A stretch of 11,209 bases of DNA from Candidatus Omnitrophota bacterium. GTDB taxonomy: Bacteria > Omnitrophota > Gorgyraeia > Gygaellales > Profunditerraquicolaceae. Below the pieces are notes generated by a model, which saw only the letters and a list, made by a program, of their open reading frames with translations, had not been told where the DNA came from and ran no database searches. Of the stretch, positions 1 to 6,900 are shown in pieces. The stretch covers positions 1 through 11,209 of the forward strand of contig CAIVOB010000058.1 in assembly GCA_903907475.1 (NCBI GenBank), in the 5' to 3' direction. Position numbers and translations under genes: made by a program. Positions within the stretch are counted from its first letter, which is position 1. Every line of letters begins with the position of its first letter.

Positions 1-488
1 ATCGGTGTTTTTTTAGCCCAATCAATAAACTGCTCTTTAAATTTACTTCTTAAAAATTCTTCTTCCGTAAAAATAATCCGTTCATAATAGAGCCAGAATC
101 CAAACCAAACTAATAAAGCTAGCCACCAAACCTGAATAAATAAAGTAATTCCTAAAACGATAATAAAGTTACCCAGGTAAAGCGGGTTCCGCGAAATAGA
201 ATACATCCCGGTAGTATTAAGCACATCTGCCACTTGTGATTTTGTGTTCCTTCCCGAAGTACCCCGCGGAGCATACCCGGCGGTAATACCCCGCACAACT
301 AGGCCTAGAAAAGACACGATCATAGAACAAGTCTCCCAAAGATCGCCAATATTGTCGCCGAATTTCTTTTCTAAGATGCCCGACTGCCTTATCGCAATAA
401 TAAAAATCGGTAATCCTAAAAGAGGAAGATAGCTTCTCCACCTAAAAAGCCAGTCACCCTGTTTTTCCATATCTTCTCGTAATGCCAT
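1..488 (-). CDS. Isoprenylcysteine carboxyl methyltransferase-like membrane protein (partial, C-terminus cut)
   Basis: The minus-strand reading frame is open from the ATG at 488 to the window edge, giving 162 residues without a stop. The C-terminus is missing. An SD (GAGGAAA) lies 5 to 7 bases before this ATG, which supports the start. Hydrophobic segments lie near residues 20-34, 54-68 and 104-135. The family signature of small membrane methyltransferases (ICMT/PEMT-like) is visible: NTTGMYSISRNPLYLGN at about 91-107, matching the R-(H/N)-P-x-Y-x-G-N SAM-binding motif, then the acidic EEE at 142-144 followed by F-x-x-x-F-x-x-W. Family knowledge predicts SAM-dependent methylation of a lipid, isoprenoid or small membrane substrate. 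The actual substrate cannot be told. It has its own promoter (573-600), so it is probably not co-transcribed only with amt. The short 74-residue frame overlapping it is a shadow; the frame given here keeps the motif. Confidence 0.85.
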   Translation of the reverse strand, partial: MALREDMEKQGDWLFRWRSYLPLLGLPIFIIAIRQSGILEKKFGDNIGDLWETCSMIVSFLGLVVRGITAGYAPRGTSGRNTKSQVADVLNTTGMYSISRNPLYLGNFIIVLGITLFIQVWWLALLVWFGFWLYYERIIFTEEEFLRSKFKEQFIDWAKKTP

Positions 489-517
489 TTTAATTTCCTC
501 GCTTTTTAAAAATTTAT

Positions 518-550
518 TTAATCACCGCTATTTTTATTGGTAATAATCAT
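518..550 (-). CDS. Possible 10-codon leader peptide (MIITNKNSGD)
   Basis: A mini-ORF begins with ATG at 550 and ends with TAA at 518. It is preceded by GAGG four bases upstream, a good ribosome site for so short a frame. It lies in the leader between the 573-600 promoter and the methyltransferase start at 488. It could be a leader peptide affecting translation or transcription of the downstream gene. It could equally be chance in AT-rich DNA. No amino-acid bias points to a specific attenuation signal. Confidence 0.25.
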   Translation of the reverse strand: MIITNKNSGD

Positions 551-572
551 TTTTCCTCAACCCAACAATCTA

Positions 573-600
573 ATTATATAGCAGATTAAATAAATAACAA
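573..600 (-). promoter_or_regulatory. Sigma70-type promoter for the methyltransferase-like gene
   Basis: On the minus strand there is a -35 box TTGTTA (595-600), a 16-base spacer and a perfect -10 box TATAAT (573-578). It starts 11 bases beyond the amt stop codon. Transcription would start near 566 and give a leader of about 78 nt before the ATG at 488. There is no convincing intrinsic terminator between amt and this promoter, so read-through from amt is also possible. Confidence 0.7.
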
Positions 601-610
601 GAGCCTAATT

Positions 611-1840
611 TTATTCTAAAATAGTATAAGCTCTTTCGCGATGTTGAGTAAGATCCAGGCCAATCGCTTCATCTTTTTCTTTAACGCGGATACCGAAAAA
701 TACATCTACTAACTTATAAATTATAAACGTCCCGATAAAAGTATAACTTGCAATAACGAGAATCCCGATAAATTGGATTAATACCTGTTTCGGATTTCCA
801 AAAAGCATGCCATTAGCTCCGGCAGAATTGATCGTGCTGCAGGCGAATACCCCAGTAAGCAGCGTCCCTAAAATGCCTCCGATACCATGCACTCCAAAAG
901 CATCCAACGAATCGTCATATCTAAATTTTGGTTTAATCACCGCGACGCCGATAAAACAAACAATGCTTGCTAATAATCCAATTAAAATAGCTGATGCCAC
1001 GCTAACATATCCTGCCGCGGGAGTAATCGTTGCCAAACCTGCGATTGAACCGGTAACAATACCAAATATCGTCGGCCGGCCGTTACGCACCCATTCCAAC
1101 ATTGCCCAGCTTAAACCCGCGCTAGCGGCCGCGGCATTCGTCACAATAAAAGCATTGATCGCCACGCTATTGACGGCTAAAGCGCTCCCGGCATTAAAAC
1201 CAAACCACCCAAACCAAAGTAAACCTGTTCCTAACACTACTAACGGAAGATTATGCGGCGAAGGGGTGTGATCTAAGCCTTTTCTTCTACCGATAATGAT
1301 GGCAGTAACCAAAGCGGAAATACCAGCACTAGTATGAACAACCAAACCTCCCGCAAAATCCATCACCCCCATCTGTTTGAGCCAACCGCCGGATCCCCAA
1401 ACCCAATGACAGATCGGATCGTAAATAAAAGTAGACCAAAGTAAAATAAAAATTAAGAACGCGGAAAATTTCATTCTCTCCGCGAAGGCGCCAATAATAA
1501 GCGCCGGCGTAATCACCGCGAACATCATCTGAAAAAACATGAAAGTTTGGTGCGGGATAGTCGCCGAATATCCGGGAAACGGCGCAAACCCCACCCCCTG
1601 TAGACCCACCCAATTCCAGCCGCCCCAAAATCCATTGCCCGGGGCAAAAGACAAACTATAACCACAGAGCATCCACTGTAAGCTTATTAAACAAAGTGCC
1701 ATAAAACATTGCATTAAAACACTTAAAATATTCTTTCTTCTGACCATCCCGCCATAAAAAAAAGCTAGTCCCGGAGTCATTAACATCACCAAAACTGCCG
1801 CCAGCATTACAAAAAGAGTATCCACCGCGTTAAATCCCAT
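611..1840 (-). CDS. amt: Ammonium transporter (Amt/Mep/Rh family)
   Basis: A 409-residue, 11-helix-type inner-membrane protein that should conduct ammonium/ammonia. Signature stretches include TPGLAFFYGGMVRRKN (22-37), DFAGGLVVHTSAG (161-173), WFGFNAGSAL (212-221) and AFGVHGIGG (314-322). Residues known from E. coli AmtB are kept at nearly the same numbers: recruitment-site F107, W148 and S219, gate F107/F215, the pore twin histidines H169 and H318, and D161. The cytosolic tail ends in GLDLTQHRERAY, where the family usually has HGE, so one Gly is replaced by Arg. This tail contacts PII proteins in AmtB. No glnK (PII) gene is adjacent. The frame can be extended to a TTG at 1855, but an SD (AAAGGAGA) lies between that TTG and the ATG at 1840, so 1840 is chosen. 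It has its own promoter and a long leader with a terminator-like hairpin. Confidence 0.97.
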   Translation of the reverse strand: MGFNAVDTLFVMLAAVLVMLMTPGLAFFYGGMVRRKNILSVLMQCFMALCLISLQWMLCGYSLSFAPGNGFWGGWNWVGLQGVGFAPFPGYSATIPHQTFMFFQMMFAVITPALIIGAFAERMKFSAFLIFILLWSTFIYDPICHWVWGSGGWLKQMGVMDFAGGLVVHTSAGISALVTAIIIGRRKGLDHTPSPHNLPLVVLGTGLLWFGWFGFNAGSALAVNSVAINAFIVTNAAAASAGLSWAMLEWVRNGRPTIFGIVTGSIAGLATITPAAGYVSVASAILIGLLASIVCFIGVAVIKPKFRYDDSLDAFGVHGIGGILGTLLTGVFACSTINSAGANGMLFGNPKQVLIQFIGILVIASYTFIGTFIIYKLVDVFFGIRVKEKDEAIGLDLTQHRERAYTILE

Positions 1841-1845
1841 ATTTT

Positions 1846-1852
1846 CTCCTTT
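1846..1852 (-). promoter_or_regulatory. Ribosome binding site that decides the amt start
   Basis: The minus strand reads AAAGGAG, then AAAAT, then ATG. The spacing of about 5 bases to the ATG at 1840 is ideal. It excludes the upstream in-frame TTG at 1855, which would place the SD inside the gene. Confidence 0.85.
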
Positions 1853-1864
1853 CAATTAGAAAAT

Positions 1865-1909
1865 AAAAAAGGCGTTCTTTTCGCCTAAAAAACGGCAATC
1901 TGAACGCCT
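1865..1909 (-). terminator. Intrinsic terminator in the amt leader (probable attenuator)
   Basis: On the minus strand, AGGCGTTC (1902-1909) pairs perfectly with GAACGCCT (1870-1877) and is followed by TTTTTT ending at 1865. An inner stem TTGCC/GGCGA with a loop of eight bases extends the hairpin. It ends 24 bases before the amt ATG, with no room for another promoter between it and the gene. The only clear promoter (1994-2021) lies upstream of it. Transcripts must therefore pass it to express amt. Confidence 0.75.
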
Positions 1910-1929
1910 ACTTTGCGTTTATTAACTAA

Positions 1930-1949
1930 TAAGTACAACTATGTACTTA
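1930..1949 (-). repeat. Perfect 8-bp inverted repeat in the amt leader
   Basis: TAAGTACA and TGTACTTA are exact reverse complements around a 4-base loop, and a G-U and an A-U pair extend the stem to 10 pairs. It may be an RNA hairpin in the amt leader or a protein-binding dyad downstream of the promoter. It lacks a following T-run, so it is not itself a terminator. Confidence 0.6.
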
Positions 1950-1993
1950 CTGTCACACTCGAAATACCTGCTTCATTAACTACCGATGGAATA

Positions 1994-2021
1994 ATTATAG
2001 CGAAATAAAAAAAATATTCAA
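1994..2021 (-). promoter_or_regulatory. Sigma70-type promoter for amt
   Basis: On the minus strand there is a -35 box TTGAAT (2016-2021), a 16-base spacer and a perfect -10 box TATAAT (1994-1999). It lies five bases beyond the stop codon of the upstream receiver gene. No sigma54-type -24/-12 (GG/GC) promoter was seen, although nitrogen-regulated amt genes of Proteobacteria often have one. Confidence 0.7.
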
Positions 2022-2026
2022 GAAAA

Positions 2027-2428
2027 TTATTCCGCTTCTTTTCTTTCGGATATTTTTTTAAATGACAGTTCAATCGCTTCCTTAAGCAAACTCTGCGCGT
2101 CGGAAGCAACGCTAAATTTAGCGACATATGCGCTGATACCCAGCTTTTCCGTCTCATGCATCGTCGTTGAATTAGGATAAGCCGTAAACATAATGATCGG
2201 TATATTTTTGCTAATTCTTCGCAGTTCTTTAATCACGGTGATGCCATCCATATCCGGAAGCATAAAATCTAATACCACTAAATCCGGTTTTTTTTCTTGA
2301 ACGATTTTTATCGCTTCTTTGCCATTTTTAGCCTTAAGCGATTCATAACCCCAGCTATTTATACGCAACCCAATAATCTTAAGAATATCTACTTCATCAT
2401 CTACTAATAAAATCTTTTTTTTAAGCAT
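2027..2428 (-). CDS. Orphan receiver-domain response regulator
   Basis: 133 residues forming one CheY-like receiver and no output domain. The acidic pocket is D10/D11 (LLVDDE), the phosphorylation site D54 in VVLDFMLPDMDG, the switch Thr T82 in IIMFTA, and the conserved Lys K104 in AYVAKF. The residue after this Lys is normally Pro but here is Phe, and the next segment (FSVASDAQSLL) departs from the family, so the output face may be unusual. A short charged tail (ERKEAE) ends the protein. A GAGGAG site six bases before the ATG supports the start. No kinase is adjacent. It has its own promoter and lies directly upstream of the amt promoter. Such proteins act by protein-protein contact; the partner is unknown. 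Confidence 0.93.
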   Translation of the reverse strand: MLKKKILLVDDEVDILKIIGLRINSWGYESLKAKNGKEAIKIVQEKKPDLVVLDFMLPDMDGITVIKELRRISKNIPIIMFTAYPNSTTMHETEKLGISAYVAKFSVASDAQSLLKEAIELSFKKISERKEAE

Positions 2429-2505
2429 GATCGGCTCCTCTTCTCACAATCTAGTGCACCGGACGCAAAAAATTTTCACAAGATGATGAAATAAATTTAC
2501 GCCTC

Positions 2506-2533
2506 ATTATACCTTCTGGTTACCGGTTTGCAA
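2506..2533 (-). promoter_or_regulatory. Sigma70-type promoter for the orphan receiver gene
   Basis: On the minus strand there is a -35 box TTGCAA (2528-2533), a 16-base spacer and a perfect -10 box TATAAT (2506-2511). Transcription would start near 2499, giving a leader of about 70 nt. It separates the receiver gene from the YggT gene upstream. Confidence 0.7.
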
Positions 2534-2557
2534 TATATATATCACCTGGGCCTTATT

Positions 2558-2863
2558 TTAATATCTGAATCTTATTGCTAGATCCATCAACGTTCTTACT
2601 AAAAACGACTTTAAAAACATAATTACTAAAAAAGCAATTATTGGTGAGATATCAATTCCAAAACTTAAACCTAAAGGCATAATCTTTTTTATAGGATAAA
2701 GTAACGGCTCGGTGGTTTTATATAAAAATTGCACTATGGGGTTATACGGATCAGGATTTACCCAGCTGATTAATGCGCGAATGAGTATTAGCCAATACAA
2801 TATCGTGAGAATAACGTCTAAAATATTGGCTACCGCAACAAGAAAATTTGACAACACAAACAT
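2558..2863 (-). CDS. YggT family membrane protein
   Basis: 101 residues with two hydrophobic segments (about 8-35 and 68-90). Between them is the YggT signature: RALISWVNPDPYNPIVQFLY (29-48), then TTEPLLYPIKKIMP. After it comes DISPIIAF, also typical. The length fits one YggT repeat (E. coli YggT has two). Family members lie in the inner membrane and are often near cell-division genes, and have been linked to osmotic tolerance or to FtsZ/SepF-related functions. None of those neighbours are here, so no role can be fixed. The GGAGG site five bases upstream supports the ATG at 2863. It follows the coiled-coil gene by 53 bases and may share its transcript. Confidence 0.92.
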   Translation of the reverse strand: MFVLSNFLVAVANILDVILTILYWLILIRALISWVNPDPYNPIVQFLYKTTEPLLYPIKKIMPLGLSFGIDISPIIAFLVIMFLKSFLVRTLMDLAIRFRY

Positions 2864-2916
2864 TTCGCCCTCCGGTTAAATGCTTGAAGATAATTTCACC
2901 AAAAAACAAACTATCT

Positions 2917-3282
2917 CTATTTAACTATCGTTGTCGTTGCCGTAGACGTTGGTGATGGCGCCTGATTTTGCTGTTTCATTTCTTGACGATGTTCCTTGCG
3001 TTCTTCGCGTAAACTTTTAAGTTTTTCACGATCGGCGGTTATTTTTTTATGTATCGGGCGAAGCTGTTCTCTTAGGGGTTTCATTTGCGCTTCCAGTTGT
3101 TGAAGTTGCGCGCGCAACGGTTTAGCTTGTTGCTCTAATGTTGCGATTTCCTGCCGTAATTGAGCGCCTTCACCCTGGCCTTGAGATTTACCATTATTCG
3201 TTAACTCTTGAGCATTAGCTTTTACAACAACCGTAGTTGCCATAAACAAAACCACAACCGCTATCCCTAGTTTGCGCATCAT
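2917..3282 (-). CDS. Secreted leucine-heptad coiled-coil protein of unknown function
   Basis: 121 residues from the ATG at 3282. An AGGAGG site lies just upstream; a second ATG at 3279 is equally possible. An upstream in-frame ATG at 3324 would overlap the preceding gene and place the SD inside the protein, so it is rejected. A signal peptide (residues 1-24) ends in ANA before QEL. Residues 40-105 are highly charged and Gln-rich. Hydrophobic residues recur every seven positions at 42, 49, 56, 63, 70 and 77, and KPLR occurs at 54-57 and 68-71, exactly two heptads apart. This predicts a long coiled coil in the periplasm. The tail (108-118) is Pro/Ser/Thr-rich. There is no Cys and no lipobox. 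It resembles small periplasmic Spy/CpxP-like or OmpH-like helical proteins only in general character; no family is claimed. Confidence 0.85.
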   Translation of the reverse strand: MMRKLGIAVVVLFMATTVVVKANAQELTNNGKSQGQGEGAQLRQEIATLEQQAKPLRAQLQQLEAQMKPLREQLRPIHKKITADREKLKSLREERKEHRQEMKQQNQAPSPTSTATTTIVK

Positions 3283-3313
3283 CGCTCCTCCTTTTTTAGA
3301 TAAATTAATTATT

Positions 3314-3838
3314 TTATCTTCCATATAAAGCTTCTAACTGCTTAACACTCGGATGCCCCTCGTAATATTCGCCTTGTGGCCCAAGATAACCACTATTTTT
3401 CTTTACCAATGTCACTGGCGTATAACTCCCATTAACATTAGGAACATTGATAATTATTGTTTCGCCGAGCATTGTTCCACTAGATTGAACAACGGATGGC
3501 GCATAAACCACCCTTGGAGCTGCCACAGGCACCGGGACCACTTCATACCCATAAGGATAATGCCTATAATAATAACCATCGTAATAATAATAAGGCTCAC
3601 CGGAAACGATAACCGTCTTACTTCCGAATGGAAGCGCTTCGACCACAGCGCCAATTGTCAGAGCAGCAACGGCAATATCCAATCCAAACCAACCATTCCG
3701 ATGCCACCCACCATTGTGATAATAATGACTATCGTGGCCACCCTCACCCCGAGCAAACGCAGTTGAATATAATCCTAAAAAGGAGAGGCCCATAATTGCA
3801 ACTATTAAAAACTTGCTCCTTAGCATATTTTTCAGCAT
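3314..3838 (-). CDS. Secreted tyrosine-rich protein, DUF6515-like
   Basis: 174 residues from the ATG at 3838, with AAAGGAG upstream. A longer frame to 3880 exists but would put the SD inside the gene. The signal peptide (1-29) ends in AFA before RGEGG. Next come a His-rich stretch (HDSHYYHNGGWHRNGWFG, about 35-52), a hydrophobic glycine-containing segment (LTIGAVVEALPFG, 60-72), a very Tyr-rich stretch (82-98), a V/P-rich linker, and a C-terminal module with NVPNVNGSYTPVTL and YLGPQGEYYEGHPSV. The H-rich, LPFG and YYYYDG pattern resembles proteins annotated as DUF6515, by memory of the family and without a search. The C-terminal module looks like a cell-envelope SH3-like or anchoring part, which is an inference. 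The coiled-coil gene follows 31 bases downstream, so the two are probably one unit. Confidence 0.85.
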   Translation of the reverse strand: MLKNMLRSKFLIVAIMGLSFLGLYSTAFARGEGGHDSHYYHNGGWHRNGWFGLDIAVAALTIGAVVEALPFGSKTVIVSGEPYYYYDGYYYRHYPYGYEVVPVPVAAPRVVYAPSVVQSSGTMLGETIIINVPNVNGSYTPVTLVKKNSGYLGPQGEYYEGHPSVKQLEALYGR

Positions 3839-3889
3839 CTTAAAACGCTCCTTTCTGGTAATGATACAACATCTTAGCACAAGCTTGAT

Positions 3890-3917
3890 ATTTTATCTTC
3901 AATTATATTGAACGCAA
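3890..3917 (-). promoter_or_regulatory. Weak candidate promoter for the tyrosine-rich gene
   Basis: On the minus strand there are TTGCGT (3912-3917), a 16-base spacer and TAAAAT (3890-3895). It starts just after the RND stop codon. The spacing is the same as in the three stronger promoters of the window, but the boxes are poorer. No terminator separates it from the RND gene, so read-through is possible. Confidence 0.35.
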
Positions 3918-3921
3918 AAAA

Positions 3922-6900
3922 TTATTTAGCACTTACCGCGCGACGTTCAAGTTTTGAAAATACTTCATAAGCACAAGGGACAACAAAAAGCGTTAAAATT
4001 GTCGAAAATAAAACTCCTCCAATTACAGCAACCGCCATCGGCACCATCACTTCCGAACCCGGCCCAATCGCCAGCGCCCCAGGAGTAGCCGCCGCAATCA
4101 TTGCCACAGAAGTCATTAAGATCGGCCTAAGACGTATCGGACAAGCATCTAAGAGCGCCTCTTTTACCCCCATCCCCTCTTTGCGTCGGACATTAGTAAA
4201 ATCAACCAAAAGAATGGAATTTTTCTTAACAATACCCATAAGAAGAATCAAGCCAATCATACTATAAAGATTAAGTGAATTGTGCGTAAAAAACAGGAAT
4301 AAAAATGCCCCGGTGACGCTAAAAGGCAATGCTAAAAGCACCGTAAAGGGATAAATAAAACTGTTGAATTGTGTTCCAAGAATCATATAAGCAACAAAGA
4401 TTCCTAAAATAAGAGCAAAGGCTAAACTCTGAAATGATTCTTTGAAAGCCTGTGAACCTCCAGAAAAAACTATATGATAGCCATCCGGAAGGACTTCTTT
4501 AGCAATTTTAGCTACAACCTCCAAAGCCTCTTGCTGAGAATGGCCTTGAGCGGGATTGGCATAAATACTCACCGCGCGCTCGCGATTCTTACGCGTAATC
4601 GAAAATAAAGAGGGATTCTCTTTAGCAGTAACAACTGCTGAAAGCGGCACGACTTCACCAAAATCATTACGCACCCACATTCTTTGCACGTCTTTTGTAT
4701 TCGAACGATCAGCTTCGGCCAATCGTACTCGAATATCATAGCGTTTACCACGACTAGTAAATTTACCATTGCGCACTCCGCCAACCATCGCGTTAATAGT
4801 ATCCGCGATGGAAAGAATACTCACGCCATGTTCTGCTGCCTTCTGACGATCCGGAGAAACCTGTAACTCCGGCATCCCTTGCTGATAATCAGTATCCACG
4901 TCTACTATTGCGCCCGTTGTCTTCATGCGCTTCATAATCTCCTGACTAAACTGGCCCAATTTTTCCCAATCCGGGCCCCGCACGGTAAATTCAATTGGAA
5001 ATCCACGCTGCGCGGTAAAACCGGTAAGAGATAAATCCTGAATCGTCGCCCGATCCACTCCAGAAATACTACTAAATTGTTTACGCACAATCTGCATAAA
5101 CTCAGCTTGAGTCTCATGATGCCCGTTTAAGAGCGGCCTTTCTTTTATCGGTTTCATCGTAATAAAAACAAACCCCTGATTTACCTGCCCCCCGCTAAAA
5201 CTACCGACGGCACTATAATAAGTTAATACTTCTTTACGCTCCATAAGAAATTTCTCTGCTTCTTTAAATAAATTATCAGTCTTCTCGATGGAACTGCCCA
5301 AAGGTAATGTTATACGCGCCAGAAACCTGCTTTGATCTTGAGAAGGAATAAATTCTTTCTTTAAAAATCCCGACAAACCTAAAGATGCCACAAAAATCAC
5401 AATCGCAATAATAAGAATTGTTTTCGGCCAACGCAGTATGAACTTAAGTGCCGCGCGATAACTTTCCGACAGCTTCTTCATAAGCCCGTCAATGAATTTT
5501 CCCAACTTTGTTGTATGCCCCACTGTTAAAAATTGTGAACATCTCATCGGGGTAATCGTTAAAGCTTCCAGTAAAGAAAATACTACTGCTACCGATATCG
5601 TGATCCCAAACTGGAAAAAGAATTTCCCCACAATCCCTTCCATAAAAATAACCGGTATAAAAATAGCTAAAATTGCAATCGATGCTGCCATCGCCGCGAA
5701 AGTAATCTCGCGCGCACCAGTTAAAGCCGCTTCTTTCCTAGTATACCCATGCTCTTGGTAACGAGAAATATTTTCCAAAACCATTATGGAATCATCAACA
5801 ACAATTCCTATAACTAAAGAAAGTCCGAGCATGGTAAAGGTGTTAATTGTAAATCCTGCGAAATAAAGAATAAAAAATGCCCCCATAATCGAAAAAGGTA
5901 TGGATAATAGGACATTCACGTTAGCACTCCATGAACCCAAAAATAAATAACAAACCAGCGAAGTAAGGATAATTGAAAGCATTAAATTGAATTTTAACTC
6001 ATTGACTGAATCCTTAATAAATTGAGTGGTATCAAAAACCAAGCTCAGATGCATCCCGGCAGGCAAACCTTTTTGGAGTTCTTCTATTTTATGCTTTACG
6101 CCTTCTGCTACTGCCACAGCATTTGTTCCGCGCTGTTTAATTACTCCTAAACCAATCGCGCTTTTCCCCCAAGTGCGAGAAATTCTGCGAATATCCGCCA
6201 ATCCATCTTCAACACTGCCAACATCCCCGATACGCAAACTTTTCCAAATTGGGCCGCCGCGTACACGCGTTGGTATAATTATATTCTCAAATTGTTCGGG
6301 AGTCGTAGCTTCACCATAAACCCGGACATTAATTTCTTTTGGGCCTGAGTCAATATAGCCGGAGGGAACATCCGCGTGTTGGAAATTTATCGCATTAAGC
6401 ACATCTTCAACCGTAAGTTCCATTTGCTGCATTTTTTCGGCATCAAGCCAAACCCGAAGATTAGGCTCAACATAACCTCCCAATCTAATGTCACCGACTC
6501 CGGCGACAATTGTAAGTTGATCTTTTAAAATTTCATTAGTATAACGGCACAGATCCTTAATCGAACGGTCTCCGGAAAGAGCAATCCAAAGTATCGGCTG
6601 ATCTTCAGGATTAGTCTTAGCGATAACCGGCGGATCAATATCGCGGGGTAAATTTCTTTGCGCCTGAGCAATCTTAGCCTGAACATCCTGTAGGGCGACA
6701 TCAATATTGCGATTAAGATTAAACTCTAAAGTAATTTGCGCAATCCCTTGCATCGATACAGAAGTTACTTCTTTTAACCCCTCCACACTCATCACCGCGT
6801 CTTCGATAATATCAGCAACATCGGTTTCCATGACTTCCGGAGCAGCGCCTTCCCAAGTTACTGAAACTGAAACAATGGGAAAATCGACATCCGGCAGCTG

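Larger units (their letters stand above)
1841..1987 (-). promoter_or_regulatory. amt 5' leader with alternative hairpins (candidate attenuation or riboswitch-like element)
   Basis: The predicted leader is about 147 nt. It contains, in order: a perfect 8-bp hairpin TAAGTACA-TAGT-TGTACTTA (1930-1949); an overlapping dyad TTATTAGTTAATAA (1919-1932); a 5-bp hairpin AACGC/GCGTT (1915-1919 with 1903-1907); and the terminator (1865-1909). The GCGTT arm is shared between the 5-bp hairpin and the terminator stem, so the two structures exclude each other. That is the logic of an antiterminator. The ligand or factor is unknown. I could not match the element to a riboswitch class I know. Confidence 0.5.

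Noticed and set aside
217..441. 74-residue minus-strand frame, possible frameshift of the methyltransferase gene
   Set aside because: The correct frame is open from 488 to the window edge and keeps the family motif throughout, so no frameshift is needed.
807..1271. 154-residue plus-strand frame antisense to amt
   Set aside because: It lies wholly within a clear amt gene, has no SD or domain and has the composition of a shadow frame.
1885..1920. c-di-GMP-I (GEMM) riboswitch before amt
   Set aside because: ACGCAAAG and TTGCCG occur as in that class, but they are only 13 bases apart and the required paired helices and GCAAACC strand are missing.
1953..1976. Seven-codon leader peptide (MKQVFRV) in the amt leader
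   Set aside because: There is no ribosome binding site before its ATG and no informative codon run.
1861..1990. Glutamine (glnA) riboswitch in the amt leader
   Set aside because: The leader has AAGTAGG and a GCGTTC/GAACGC stem that recall parts of this class, but their order is wrong, the E-loop GGAAGTA is absent and the outer stem does not enclose the core.
3901..3921. Terminator after the RND gene
   Set aside because: The dyad TTCAAT/ATTGAA has only a three-base loop, is AT-only at its core and is not followed by a T-run on the minus strand.
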